Shown: positions 9,870 through 21,363, numbered from the stretch's first letter. The stretch is DNA of 64,000 nt from Tritrichomonas foetus (GCA_001839685.1 MLAK01000595.1:30884-94883); one strand, 5' to 3'. The notes: a model not told the origin generated them from the letters alone. Program-made: numbers and translations.

Positions 9870-10546
9870 ATTAACTAAATTCGATGCCTTCTTATGCTTC
9901 TACTTCTCTTTCGATTAAAAAGGGATCTCTTATCAAATTATTTTTTTTTTCTGATAATCTCATTCAATGGTTATTGAAAAATCACATTTCAGAAAATTTG
10001 AAATTACCGTTTTACAAGATGTATACAAACCAAATAGTCTTAACGTACGAAATCACTNAAATGATCCTTATCATCAGTATTACTTAATACCATCAGTCAA
10101 AAATCAAAACCCAAATAGCTAAAAGAATGACGAAAATTTCCCTTATCGCAAACTTCGCAAATGGCCGAATTCAAAAATATTTCGAAAATGATTCTGAAGA
10201 AGCTATTGTTTCAGTTTTCGGGTGAACAGCTTTCAGTCAATTGTTAAATCTATTTTTTATAGTTATGAGCCATATTTATTCATAGTTTTGAAATTTTGCA
10301 ACAATTAAACCGAAAAAAGAGCGATTTTGGAGAAAGCCTAAAAAAAAATTGTGAGAAGCTTTTTTTCCAAGAATCACAAAGATTATAATACTGCTTCCCA
10401 TAATTCTATTTACACTTCTTCTATCGATTTTTAATTAAAAATCGCGAAAATTTTGATAGTTTTAACTCAGTGATGTTTAATTAATTCAATTTCCATTTGA
10501 CAAATATGAATGTATTGAAATCTTTTCTGTCATAAAATTTTAGTAT
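9870..10546. other. Intergenic region with a 32-codon ORF and one ambiguous base
   Basis: AT-rich. A single N at 10058 marks an unresolved base. A small ATG-started reading frame (about 10127-10225) encodes 32 residues with fairly even composition and may be a fragment of a decayed gene; no function is visible. Confidence 0.35.
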
Positions 10547-10893
10547 ATGAAGAAAATAGACTGGCAGTCCTCAACAGCACATTCTCAAGCAGGGATACAG
10601 ATACAACGATTGAAAGACCAAATCAAGAAATTGACACAAAAGGCAAATGGCTACCAACTGAAAATGAATGCGATGATTCAAGAATTAAATGCATTGCGTA
10701 CAGAAAAATCTTCCTGGAATCAGCACATATTCCAGCAAACAATCCTGGATCAGGAACAAAACGATGTTTCCGAACATTACAATGGGAAAAATGGAATCCA
10801 ATATGTTTTTTTCCAGGCTCGATGCCAAGTGAATTTTCTGATGACTCGCCATTTAGATGGCAAAACATTCGTAATCTTCTCATTGATGCCTAA
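10547..10893 (+). pseudogene. Probable frameshifted small coiled-coil gene
   Basis: An ATG-started frame gives a coding-like helical peptide (LKDQIKKLTQKAN, then MNAMIQELNALRTEK, with heptad spacing). Around 10720-10760 coding character appears to move to another frame, which continues NPGSGTKRCFRTLQWEKW, then SPFRWQNIRNLLIDA, and stops at TAA 10891-10893. The original frame instead runs on into an Ile/Phe/Leu-rich translation of AT-rich DNA, typical of non-coding sequence. The simplest reading is a small gene broken by one indel, either real or a sequencing error. No family recognised. Confidence 0.4.
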
Positions 10894-11845
10894 ATTTTTT
10901 TTATTTATATCAAAATTATTAATATTTTTTTTATACTTCATTTTTGTATTTTGGAAAACATTATAATTTTCGATGGAGGGTCATATGATAATAAAAAGCA
11001 CGATTTATGATAAGAAATAATCAAGATATTAATGCTATAAAATCACTTTTTATCTCAATAATTCTCAGAAATTTCTGTGGGGTTTATTTTTTTCTCACAA
11101 TTTTTTTATGGATTTGGTTTTCTCTGTATCTTGATTTTTAAATTATAATATTTATATATTATTAATAGGATTACAATTAAATAATATTTAGATGACTATA
11201 ATATCAACAATTATTCATTTAGATCTCTCAATAGTCTTCTACATCTAGAGCTAGTTAGTTTGTATACATCTGTTTTACACGAAAGAAAACATCACAATTT
11301 TTATGATAAAATATTGAATGAATTTTTGATAGTTTGAAACTTTCCTCAAATCCTCAGAATTACAATTCAATGTTTGAAGCAACATGAATTTTGAGGGGAA
11401 AAAGATATTTCTCTCATCTCATCACCATAAATTTATAACAATAATTAACTGAAATTTTGGACAAATCTGTGATTGAAAGAAAGTTGAAATAAAAAAAGCT
11501 AATCATTAATTATATGAAGTTACTGAAAGGTAAATCATTACTGTTGAGCCCTTTAAATGAATTAATTATGGATTTATGGGAAATAAGATTTTTCGGTTAG
11601 CTCATTGAATTTTACATAAACATCGTTTTGCTTTTGTGAATTACCAAACTTTTTCAATATTTTATCAGTGATCTCGACTATCTCCTAGCTTTCAGCTAAT
11701 CTGTCTTTTTAAGATTTTCTCAGAGATGTTTAAAGAATTAATATATGAATTCTTTCTATCAAAGGATCCAACAAGCAGTTTCTCTCAAATATCTCCAGGA
11801 TAAAGTGGTTACAATTTTATCCATTTTATGAAATAAACAAAACTT
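10894..11845. other. AT-rich intergenic region
   Basis: I see no gene, RNA or structured repeat in this stretch. It leads into the repeat element that starts at about 11846. Confidence 0.45.
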
Positions 11846-12074
11846 GAAGTGAAAGGTCAAATAAAGGCCAAAAGTAGTAAAAACTTAATGGGCAAATGCG
11901 ATATGAACTTTCCTGGTTATTTGGGTCACTTCGACTAGGAGGAGGCCCGACAAGTGAACACAGCGGAAGGGACACAGATAATTAGAGTCTTGGTCACACA
12001 CAAGCGCCTTCTCCAATGGCAGAATGTGTCGAAGTGGCCAGCGAAGTCACATCACATTTACCCATTTTAAGTGT
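11846..12074. mobile_element. MITE-like foldback repeat
   Basis: The left arm beginning ACTTAATGGGCAAATG (about 11883) and the right arm, read on the other strand as ACTTAAAATGGGTAAATG (ending about 12072), form an imperfect terminal inverted repeat. Similarity continues inward through CACTTCGAC in both arms, giving arms of roughly 50 bp. The interior is less AT-rich than its surroundings and has no ORF. The preceding 37 bp plus the first bases of the left arm (11846-11895) recur at about 56998-57048, so this is a dispersed repeat. A small non-autonomous transposon is the best explanation; the autonomous partner is not in the window. Confidence 0.55.
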
Positions 12075-12915
12075 CAAAAAAACAAAACATTAAGAAAAAT
12101 AGCTTTAGAATGAACATAACTACTTTTTTGATGAATATTGATAGGTGCCAATATTGTGTTTCATAAAAAAATATCAATATACAAACAGGGTTCTATTTTC
12201 GATAATAAATTTTGGTAACCCATTTCTAAAAAGACTTCCAGTCGGAGTCAACATCTTACTTACTACCATGAAATATAATTTAAAAATTACAACCATGCAA
12301 ATTTCGGAAATTGATTTTTTTAATATTAGAATACTTTTGTGAATCAATGATAGCAGATGGCATACAATGGAAAATAACCTTATCATCTGGCCCTCGCAAT
12401 TCGATATACGCGAATGAAACATTAGACACACAAATAAAAGATGATTCCTTTTGTAAAAAGATAGGGCAACACCTGAAGAGAGGAATGATGAAAAATGGAT
12501 TAATTGGATTCATCTCACAGTAAAATTTTCGATCACTAAAAATTGGAATTTTCGGACCTTTTATGAATAACCAATTAAAATGCATGGGTATGTTCATTAA
12601 TCACCCAGTATAACTGCATTCTATATTTAAGCCTGATAGTTATAACGAAAAACAAATTCAATGTACGAATTGGAAATAATTTTTTTTTTTGATAGAAAGT
12701 ATCGACCTTGTCACACTCAAAAAGTTAATACTGACTTAGAAAAAGTTAAAAGATGAATATTGAAATTCCAAATCATTTGAATAGTTTATGTATTTAATTC
12801 AATTAAATCACAACTGTTCACAAAAATAAAGTTCAGAAAGTCATCCCGTTTATTACACCACACAGAATTAATTAAAAACTCATAGAAAACTTTGATAGTA
12901 TAAAGTATAGAAAAA
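12075..12915. other. Intergenic region with a possible decayed coding stretch
   Basis: Between about 12340 and 12520 both strands are open and base composition is less AT-rich than the flanks, suggesting an old coding or transposon fragment, but no domain is recognisable on either strand. At 12601-12613 the sequence TCACCCAGTATAA resembles the ends of some mariner-type elements and has a near-copy at 31868-31880. Confidence 0.35.
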
Positions 12916-12951
12916 ATGAATTATTTTTTTCAGATCACACCTTCGACTATG

Positions 12952-13602
12952 AACGGTCTGTTTGTTCCGATGAAAGATTTGCCTGAATGGGCTGATGGCG
13001 AAGAAACACTTAATGGTTTTACACATGCTCCTGGCATTTTAATATCTTTGTTCACACTTTACAATCTATATCAGAAATCGGCGAAAAGCGGAGACAAATA
13101 TAAAGTCATTTCTTTCATGATATTTGGTCTGTCGCTTTTAAACCTATACATTGTATCGACAATTTACCATTTTGCACAAAGTCCAGGTTTTAAAATGTTT
13201 ATGCGATATTTCGATCACATTTCAATCTTTTTCGTCATTGCAGGAAGCTACACGCCGTTTACCTTAACTGTTTTAAGGCCAACATGTGGCTGGTATGTTT
13301 TTGCAGCAATTTGGATTATTGCTTTTATTGGCATCACATTCAAAATTTTACGTTTTGATGACTTTGAAGAATACTCGGTATTTTATTTCATTGGAATGGG
13401 CAGTGTCTCATTTTTATCGGCCAAACAACTGTACACAAAGCTGAATAGGGATTGCCTTTTTTATCTCATTCTAGGCGGGCTTTCCTACCTTTCTGGAACA
13501 TTTTTCTACGTGAAAACAGTACAGTATGCTCATGCAATTTGGCATCTCTTTGTTCTTGGTGGTAGCAGTTGTCACTTCTTATCAATTGTCAACAATTTAT
13601 GA
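12952..13602 (+). CDS. PAQR / hemolysin III family seven-helix membrane protein
   Basis: 216 residues from the ATG at 12952 (an in-frame ATG at 12916 would add 12 residues rich in hydrophobics from AT-rich DNA). The protein has about seven hydrophobic segments. The family's conserved metal-site residues are visible: a Ser and His in STIYHFA at the end of helix 2, Asp in RYFDHISIFFVIAGSYTPF, and the two His of the last-helix motif HAIWHLFVLGGSSCHF. The N-terminal DLPEWADGEETLNGFTHAPG is typical of the prokaryote-like hemolysin III/PAQR branch. Members include progestin/adiponectin receptors and bacterial proteins of uncertain activity, some thought to be ceramidase-like hydrolases. The role in this organism is unknown; 'hemolysin' is only the family's historical name. 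Confidence 0.88.
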   Translation, partial: NGLFVPMKDLPEWADGEETLNGFTHAPGILISLFTLYNLYQKSAKSGDKYKVISFMIFGLSLLNLYIVSTIYHFAQSPGFKMFMRYFDHISIFFVIAGSYTPFTLTVLRPTCGWYVFAAIWIIAFIGITFKILRFDDFEEYSVFYFIGMGSVSFLSAKQLYTKLNRDCLFYLILGGLSYLSGTFFYVKTVQYAHAIWHLFVLGGSSCHFLSIVNNL

Positions 13603-14154
13603 AAAATGAATTGTTTGTTTCTAAATTTATGAGCAATAAATATGATAAAAAACGGAAAAATGAAACTCTAATATTTATTTTTTATTTTGCCATGATGTTT
13701 GAAATCATTAGAATGTCAACATGTAAAAAAGCTTGAAAAAATTTTTTACTCTGAAAGCTGAATAAAAATTTCATTAAATATCAAATTTTCTTTCCGAAAT
13801 TACCGAATAACATATGTTGAATTCTTTTTTACTTTCACATAAAATTATCTTTATCTGATAATGTATAATTATAATTCCTTTAGAAAAATATGTGAACTTC
13901 ATTTTTTACAAGTGAAATGTCATGATAATGCTGTCAATAAAGCCATTTTTCGATAAATGTAATAGGAATGATATCAGTTGTATGGCAATTAAACTGTTAA
14001 TCATGAATTCATAAACAAAATATTAGAGGCAACATTCTTTCGAAATAAAGAACAAAAAATGCATAAACAAAAATATGAGAGATAGGTAATCATTTAAACA
14101 TGATAATTTATTAATAAATTTCTATTTCTATTTCTATAAATAATGGAAAGATAA
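13603..14154. other. AT-rich intergenic region between convergent genes
   Basis: Shared 3' flank of the PAQR and BEACH genes. Nothing further is seen. Confidence 0.5.
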
Positions 14155-17100
14155 TTATGATCCTTCACAATAGATAACACAACAATTGTTATCTTTGTCT
14201 TTCACAATAATCTCATTTTTATTGATATAAGAACCAATATTATTAATTGGTCCTAAACTCGAATTTATTGTTTTGAGAATAGAAAGAGTATTTGTTTCTT
14301 CTTCATATTTCATCATTTCAACCTTTCCATCATCGAATCCAACAAAAATTGGACGAAGCATTTCACTTGTTTCTTGTGGATTATATATAAAAAGAGAAGT
14401 TGGTTTAGTTAATTCAATTCTTGTAATATATGTTCCATTTATTGAAAACATTTCTAGTTTTCCAGAACATAAAACAAAAAGTAATCCTAAGTATTCATCA
14501 AATGAAGTATCCAAGACCTTTTGATCAAAAGATATAATTCTATGAATAACAGATCTAACAAAGTCCCAAATAACAACTTTATTTCCTTCATGCGATGCAC
14601 AAAGAAAATCATTTCCATTAATCGAAGAAATCATTGGCTTTGTATGCAAAATTGGCGGAAATCCTTTTGAATCAATAACATTATATTTTCCATTAAAGGA
14701 AAGTCTATAAACAACAGAAAATGCTAAAAATGTATCTATTACTACAAAAAGTCCGTTTGCACTAATTGATATATTTAAAGCTGATGAAAATAACCGATTA
14801 AAGATTCCATAATGTGAATCTAACAACTTTGCTTGTTTTTCATTTGGTACTTGTTGTGACTGTGATTGTAAGGGAAGTAACAATGAAGGATGCTTTTGAG
14901 TAATGACTTCAAAATAAAGCATCAAATTTGGTCTTGATATTCTTGCAATTATGGTTTTTGATTTATTTATAAGAACAGTTCTGACTAATTCAGAAAACAT
15001 AAAAATTTTGTTATCACTGTGGATTTTTTTAATTGAAATATTGTCGAAATTCGATTTAATATTCATTTTTGGTTCACGAATGGCTTTTTTAGCAATTTGA
15101 ACTGGACACTGGCCCCAGTTTTCAAGTTGCACACCAACTGCTTTTCTGTCAATGTCAGAAGGAAGTGGTTTTTGATAAGAAACTGGATTAAATACATTTT
15201 TAGCAGTAACTGCATTATTTCCTTGTTGCAAATAACCAAAAATCAAATCCATCCATTGACCAATTCCTTGAGCAGTTTCAAGTTGTTTTCTACTCAATAA
15301 AGTGAATTGGCATTGATTTGAAGTGACTTCTGGTAATAGAACTTCAGGTAAATCTATATTATTTACATTAGAAAACATTTCAGGTAAACAAAACCATTCA
15401 GCAAAAAGTTCACTTACATCATTTTGATTAACTTCTGATGAAGATTTATATGCTTCAACAAAATTCGAAAATATTCTATCTTCAACATCAAAGCCTTGAT
15501 ATAAGTCCCAGTGCATATCCGTAAATGGTGCAATTCGAATAAGTTCGCAGTGAATCATTGACATTGTTGAGTAGTGTCCAGAATAGTAATATTGAATTCC
15601 TTCAATAGAATTTTCAAATGTTTTTTCAAAGGACTCAGCACGTTCCAGTGTTTGTTGTCCCATAGGTTTTGATAAATCACGAAGTTTATAAACAAATGAA
15701 CCATTTTCAACTTGAATGTCACCAAAAACCCATGGATAGACTGGATATTGAGAAAGATCTGAAAATGAGCGACCAGATAAGAAATTCATACACATGATAA
15801 AATCATATGTTGAAATTTTCCTATTTTTCCACATTTTATGAATATCACCATAAGATTTCTTTAAGAAAGAAAGAGGATTACATGTGTCTGGGATAGATTC
15901 AGCAAATTTATCTGACTTATTTTCAAGTTTTTTAATGAATTCAGCAGGTAAAGTTCGACTTGTTCCAGGAATTAGAATAAAATCAGCACATCTTTGGGTA
16001 TAAATCAGCATGGCCGTTGGCAAATGGAAATAATAATGCGGAGTAGCATAGATAACAGTAGAAAATGGAACAATTATGATTGGATGACCACAAAAGAGTC
16101 CAGCATCCCCATAAAATCCCATTTCAATACTTTCAAGAAAAGTTCGATAAATTATTGGGGATTTTGCTGTATTTTCTAAATGGATTTGTTTATTATTTAT
16201 CCAAGAATTAATCAAAATCATAAAATGTGTTTGTGTAATAAACAAAAAACAATTAAAAGCATCAATTCGTTTCAAAAATCGAACAGTTGTTGTTTCTTTA
16301 ATTGAACCAAATTGGGCGTAAATAATGACAAATAATTGATAAAGTATTGTAGGATTTGTATTAAAACTTTGTGAGAATTGATGTGGTTGAATATTTAAAA
16401 TAGAAGTGAAAGAAGTATATTTCCAAGGATAAAGACATTCAATTTTTTCTTTCATTTTTGATTTCAAGAATGGACACAATCTTGGAGCCTTTTCTTTAAG
16501 ATCTTTGATGTCAAATGGCGTTTTTCGTGTAACTGAAAGTCTTTCATGCATTGATAGTGATAAAACACGCGGGGCTTGGAATGGCCAGGCTTGTCCTGAT
16601 AAAGTAAAAGATTTTGACCATTCATTTATTTCTGGATTTTGCATTTGGGATAAAATTAACATTTGCCAAACAGGGAAAAAGTCTCTTTCTTCTTTCCTCA
16701 GCATTAAATTGAGATGAAATGATGTTATATTTTTAAATACGACAGTAACAATGTTTGGGCTAATATGGATAAATTTTGAATCAAGCTTTAAAGTAATTTC
16801 GCTTGTCTTTTTTAGGATTCTTTTTCTATGTTCTTCAAAAAGTTCTCCATTGAAGATAGTAAATGGGGTATCTGGAGGCGGTTGTTCCGCCATTTTAGCT
16901 TGCATTTCGATTAGTAAAAATGGAGGGTCTTTCATTAATGATGTATAAAGTAGCAAAAATTCAATACTATCAAATATTTTGGATTGCTCATAAAATTCTT
17001 CAGAATGTTCGAAAAACTTCTCAAATAAAATGGATTGTTCTTCGGAATTGAGAACATTGAACATATCAATCAAAATTGATCGAATTTTTCCAACAAAAGT

Positions 17101-20100
17101 GGAAATATTTGCTTTCTTTTCAACGAAATACAAAATCAAATCGAAAATCGAATGATATAATTTGGTCACGTCATTTCCAAACAATTTTTGATGTATGCCT
17201 TCAGAAACTACAGTAAAAATAACATCTCGAGATACAGTATTTGTAATTCGTTTCATAATCGATGGTGAAATCATATGAATCAATAAATCAATGCAAAATT
17301 TGCTTTGTGAAGTATTGTAGAGAAAAATTGAACTTAGTGCATCATAATCAACGGAACTTGGCATTGATAGTGTTACATAAAACGATATCAATGCATTATA
17401 TTGTTCATCAGTGATAAAAGAAAAGAAATCATCAGACTTCATATTTGATGATTTCTTTTGGAAAACTTTTGAAGGTGAAAAAGGCTCTGGTAGTGATTCA
17501 CTTAAAATCGAAGACGGAACTCCCCAAAGAGAAAATAAAATATGGTCTTCCTGCTTTCTTTTTTCTAATTCATCTTTCATATCAGATAAAATTTCAGAAA
17601 CAAGGTTGGAATCAAATAGAATTGGCGCAAAATAGTTAATAATCTTTAAGAAATCATGTGTCAGAAATAATTTTGGGGAATTATCAAAAAATAATATTAT
17701 TATTTTCATTGCGTCAAACATTAAGTCATTTTTTATTTGTCCGTTGTGAATAGCATCACATAATGAATAAAAAATTAAACTCAAAATTGGGCAAATTACA
17801 TTTTGTCTTTCGATTTTTTTGTCTTTGAAAAATTCAAAAAGTTCCAATTGTGATTCTAATTCTTCTTTTGATCCTTCAATGGAAGCTTCTTGAAAAGTTT
17901 GATAAGAAGGGGGAATAATTCCACATAATAAAGAAAAAGCTTGAAACCAGGTGTGTTTTTGTGAAATACCACGTGAAAAAATATATCCAAGTAAATCAAT
18001 TGAAGGAATATAATCTGGATTATTTGCAGAAATGATACAAAATTTATCTAAAAGTATTGATGTGATATTTAATGGTAAAGATAACATTAAATTGTAAAGT
18101 CCTTCAATTGGAAAATTTTTAAGATATTCATCATCGAGTTTCGAAAGAAAATTGAATTGTGCTTGTTCATCTGAAGCAATTAGATAAAATGAAATCAAAG
18201 AGTATATGATAGGATTGTTAAACCTTAATATTATTTGTATTAATGCATCACGAAAATGCGAATCAGTTGACCAAGTTAGCATTGAGAAAAGAATAAATGG
18301 GAATTTTGGCATTTCTAAGCATGTTTTGGTTATGGATTTATTCCATATATCAGTATGCAGTACCCAAAGATCTAAGTCATTATAAAATGCAGAAAACCAT
18401 TCCTTGAATCCATTTCTATGAAAATAAGAAAGAATTATTTTTAAAAGTCGATCAGGAATAATTGAATGTTTTTCTTTAAGAATTGTCTTCATATAGATCC
18501 AAAAATATCTAATTTGATATCTATTAACAGTAAATAAATTTAAAAGCAATTTAATTAAATCTTCAATATCTTCAATATCATTAGATTTCAGAATTTTCAT
18601 CACAATTAAATGAAAATACCTTCTTCTTCTTGCATAAAATGAAAATCCAGAATAAGGAACAGTTAAAACACCAGATGATTTAATTGAGTTTCTAGATGAA
18701 AATGGCGTAATTACAAAATTATCATCGATTTTTTGTGAAGATGACATATATGAAGGTCCTTCTTGCTGAAGATTCATTAAATCTTGGTCATTTAAAGGTG
18801 ACTTGGAAAATCTTACACTACTTCCAATGAACCATCTACAACTAGAAATTGATTCTGGCTGTTCTTTAGGATTGGGTCCAAATCTTAAATAAGTAAAAGA
18901 CATCGGTTTGGGAAGATTCCCTTTTGCAGTTTTTCCGTTTACATTCACAACAAATGAATAATCATTAATGATTGATAAAGCAATGAAAATCCATTGTTGA
19001 GATGGTTGGATTGAACTTTCAATCGTTTCATTGCCACGCGTAACAAATAAATTTGTTGCGTTGAATGATAATGACACCACATCAGAAGTCATTAATGAAA
19101 CCTTTTCATCAGAAATTGTTGTTCCATCGACTTTAAACCAAAAAGCAACTGCTTTTGATTCTACTTTCACAGTGAAATTAGCATTCAGTGAATTAGGAAC
19201 AAATTCAAACATTGGAAAATGACTATAACTAGTATTAATAAAATTTGCTCTATTTTTTGAATTATCAAGAAGATATAAAAATTGTTCACTTGAAACGCAA
19301 TAATTGGCCATTTGATCAATTAATGTATTTCCAGTAACATCAACTTTTCGTTTAATAAATTCTTGTAAACCAAGTTTAGCAGCATATGCAGAATTCCAAG
19401 GTGAAAATACAATATCCCTAAGATCCAATAAATGTAATAATGCAGGAATTCTAATCGTTGTTGGTTTTACAGATTTATTCGTCCCAAAAGCTAAAAACCA
19501 TAAAATATCATAAGGCATTTTAAATATTCGATGATTACTTTTCAATGAAGAAATCCAAATGGAAACTGAATCATGGGTTCTTCGAGAAACTAAAGAATTA
19601 ATAAAATTAGAAATAAATTGATCATCAAATGATGCATTTGGGATAATTTCATTATTAAACCAGGTTAAACCACTATTTTGTAAAAATAAATCAATATCCT
19701 CTTCATGATCACGAAACGTTGTAATCAGCAGATTCATCATTGGCTTAGTTTGATGATCTGTAATGTATTGCAATGTTTGAACCATAATAAAAGAAGAGTC
19801 TACACCAGAAAAGAAAGGAGATGCAATTTTTATAAATTGGTGCTGTTTTTCAAAGAGTTCTTCAATTGAATACACCGCCTTCAAAACTTCCCATTGTTTT
19901 TTATTGTTTTCAAGCGAGCTGTAACATTTATACAATAAGATTCGATATTGTGAGTTATTTTGTAGCATTTGCTTAAATAATTCTTTTTTTAAATTAAAAA
20001 CAAAAGATGAGAAAAAATGAAATGTTGCAACCTCATTTACATGCAAAATTTCTTTTTTTAAAAGATTTGTGATTAATTGATAAAATGATGAATAGTTTGG

Positions 20101-21363
20101 ATAATCAATTTGAAGCACAATTTTATCTATCAAATAAGCCAAGCATTCAGGAAGGCAAAAAACTTTTTCATTATGCCTTTTTGCTAAACTTTGAAACATT
20201 GACATTAATACTAAAATATGTGAAGAAGAATTTTGATCAAATTCTATTTGAAATAATGTAGGAACAGAACAAATTGATTCAAATGAAGAAAATGGAATAT
20301 TCATATTTTCAAATAATTCTAAAAAAGTCAAGAAAAAATATTTTGAAAAAAGAGAGTTTTCGCCAATTTGAGAAAGCATGAAGCAAACCACATCACTATT
20401 TAAATTAAAGTTCGATCCTTTTTCGACAATCTGACTTAGATAAGTCATATTTCGAATAAAGAAACGAACATCATTATTTAAATTATTATAAATATTATTA
20501 TCTTCATTGTTCAGAAAATTGTTTTCTGGATTATTATTTTGATTATAATTTATATTGTTACTTTGATTATAAGAAAGATGCATAAAGTGACAAAATTTGA
20601 GTAAATTGGTAGGTGAAAATACAAGGAGTGATTCTTCTTTTGAAAGAAAATTCAAAGGAGAAATAAAAGAATAAAACATAGATGCTGCTTTTATATTTTG
20701 TCTTGGAATACTTTCCTGATCGATCATTGAATACAGTTTGTTGGATATTGGCATTAAATCAATAGAATTTGGTTTGTTTCTATCAAAATTTGATATGAAA
20801 AGTTCTGTAAACCAACAAGCAGAATCAGTTAATTGTTGATTCGAAAAAAGCTCATCATACAAAAAGTTGATAAAGTCAAAATTTAGCATAGTTGAATAAA
20901 TTTGTTTTACATGAATCATTTCAGATACAATTTGAGTCAATGTTTCACGAAAAGAATGCTTGGTTTGATAAAATGGGAAAAGATTGTAGAAAAAAGGCTT
21001 AATGGACTGGAATGAGCTTAATGGATTCAACAATCCAGTTACATCATACATTGTACTTATACATAACATTATCTCCTCTAAACGTTTATCGCTTTTGTCC
21101 ATAATAGAAAATGCTTCAAAAAGTGGAAGTAAAAATCCATTCAATATTAATGTGCAAGAGTTTTGTTGAACAGGATGAACGCCAACCTTATCAAAATAGG
21201 CATTTAGAGTGTTTGCAATTGACAATATTTTCGACAATATTTCTGGTGATGTTGATATTTTATCCGAAAACGTAGTGTACAGTTTCACTGAGTCGAGGAG
21301 ATTTTGATTTGCCATTAACCCTTCAAGGATAGGATCTGCAACATCGGCTTTCTTTTTAAACAT
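14155..21363 (-). CDS. BEACH-WD40 protein (LYST/NBEA-like)
   Basis: 2402 residues in one uninterrupted frame. Order: a long helical-repeat N-terminus; an Asn-rich insert near residues 265-300; a concanavalin-like lectin/LamG-type sandwich near 715-880 (AVAFWFKVDG, then QQWIFIALSI, then LRFGPNP); a middle armadillo-like region; a PH-like segment near 1680-1790; the BEACH domain at about 1790-2070 with NFLSGRSFSDLSQYPVYPW, then YYYSGHYSTMSMIH, then RIAPFTDMH, then WFCLPEMF, then WMDLIFGYLQQG and NVFNPVSY; and a C-terminal WD40-like propeller (about 2090-2400). BEACH proteins control lysosome and vesicle size, fission and fusion, or receptor traffic. Which subclass this belongs to needs a tree. 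Upstream on the coding strand is AACTTTTTGATG, about 40 nt before the ATG. Boundaries are estimates. Confidence 0.92.
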   Translation of the reverse strand: MFKKKADVADPILEGLMANQNLLDSVKLYTTFSDKISTSPEILSKILSIANTLNAYFDKVGVHPVQQNSCTLILNGFLLPLFEAFSIMDKSDKRLEEIMLCISTMYDVTGLLNPLSSFQSIKPFFYNLFPFYQTKHSFRETLTQIVSEMIHVKQIYSTMLNFDFINFLYDELFSNQQLTDSACWFTELFISNFDRNKPNSIDLMPISNKLYSMIDQESIPRQNIKAASMFYSFISPLNFLSKEESLLVFSPTNLLKFCHFMHLSYNQSNNINYNQNNNPENNFLNNEDNNIYNNLNNDVRFFIRNMTYLSQIVEKGSNFNLNSDVVCFMLSQIGENSLFSKYFFLTFLELFENMNIPFSSFESICSVPTLFQIEFDQNSSSHILVLMSMFQSLAKRHNEKVFCLPECLAYLIDKIVLQIDYPNYSSFYQLITNLLKKEILHVNEVATFHFFSSFVFNLKKELFKQMLQNNSQYRILLYKCYSSLENNKKQWEVLKAVYSIEELFEKQHQFIKIASPFFSGVDSSFIMVQTLQYITDHQTKPMMNLLITTFRDHEEDIDLFLQNSGLTWFNNEIIPNASFDDQFISNFINSLVSRRTHDSVSIWISSLKSNHRIFKMPYDILWFLAFGTNKSVKPTTIRIPALLHLLDLRDIVFSPWNSAYAAKLGLQEFIKRKVDVTGNTLIDQMANYCVSSEQFLYLLDNSKNRANFINTSYSHFPMFEFVPNSLNANFTVKVESKAVAFWFKVDGTTISDEKVSLMTSDVVSLSFNATNLFVTRGNETIESSIQPSQQWIFIALSIINDYSFVVNVNGKTAKGNLPKPMSFTYLRFGPNPKEQPESISSCRWFIGSSVRFSKSPLNDQDLMNLQQEGPSYMSSSQKIDDNFVITPFSSRNSIKSSGVLTVPYSGFSFYARRRRYFHLIVMKILKSNDIEDIEDLIKLLLNLFTVNRYQIRYFWIYMKTILKEKHSIIPDRLLKIILSYFHRNGFKEWFSAFYNDLDLWVLHTDIWNKSITKTCLEMPKFPFILFSMLTWSTDSHFRDALIQIILRFNNPIIYSLISFYLIASDEQAQFNFLSKLDDEYLKNFPIEGLYNLMLSLPLNITSILLDKFCIISANNPDYIPSIDLLGYIFSRGISQKHTWFQAFSLLCGIIPPSYQTFQEASIEGSKEELESQLELFEFFKDKKIERQNVICPILSLIFYSLCDAIHNGQIKNDLMFDAMKIIILFFDNSPKLFLTHDFLKIINYFAPILFDSNLVSEILSDMKDELEKRKQEDHILFSLWGVPSSILSESLPEPFSPSKVFQKKSSNMKSDDFFSFITDEQYNALISFYVTLSMPSSVDYDALSSIFLYNTSQSKFCIDLLIHMISPSIMKRITNTVSRDVIFTVVSEGIHQKLFGNDVTKLYHSIFDLILYFVEKKANISTFVGKIRSILIDMFNVLNSEEQSILFEKFFEHSEEFYEQSKIFDSIEFLLLYTSLMKDPPFLLIEMQAKMAEQPPPDTPFTIFNGELFEEHRKRILKKTSEITLKLDSKFIHISPNIVTVVFKNITSFHLNLMLRKEERDFFPVWQMLILSQMQNPEINEWSKSFTLSGQAWPFQAPRVLSLSMHERLSVTRKTPFDIKDLKEKAPRLCPFLKSKMKEKIECLYPWKYTSFTSILNIQPHQFSQSFNTNPTILYQLFVIIYAQFGSIKETTTVRFLKRIDAFNCFLFITQTHFMILINSWINNKQIHLENTAKSPIIYRTFLESIEMGFYGDAGLFCGHPIIIVPFSTVIYATPHYYFHLPTAMLIYTQRCADFILIPGTSRTLPAEFIKKLENKSDKFAESIPDTCNPLSFLKKSYGDIHKMWKNRKISTYDFIMCMNFLSGRSFSDLSQYPVYPWVFGDIQVENGSFVYKLRDLSKPMGQQTLERAESFEKTFENSIEGIQYYYSGHYSTMSMIHCELIRIAPFTDMHWDLYQGFDVEDRIFSNFVEAYKSSSEVNQNDVSELFAEWFCLPEMFSNVNNIDLPEVLLPEVTSNQCQFTLLSRKQLETAQGIGQWMDLIFGYLQQGNNAVTAKNVFNPVSYQKPLPSDIDRKAVGVQLENWGQCPVQIAKKAIREPKMNIKSNFDNISIKKIHSDNKIFMFSELVRTVLINKSKTIIARISRPNLMLYFEVITQKHPSLLLPLQSQSQQVPNEKQAKLLDSHYGIFNRLFSSALNISISANGLFVVIDTFLAFSVVYRLSFNGKYNVIDSKGFPPILHTKPMISSINGNDFLCASHEGNKVVIWDFVRSVIHRIISFDQKVLDTSFDEYLGLLFVLCSGKLEMFSINGTYITRIELTKPTSLFIYNPQETSEMLRPIFVGFDDGKVEMMKYEEETNTLSILKTINSSLGPINNIGSYINKNEIIVKDKDNNCCVIYCEGS

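Noticed and set aside
12280..12597. 105-codon minus-strand ORF
   Set aside because: It overlaps an equally open plus-strand frame, has no recognisable motif and no coding bias on either strand.
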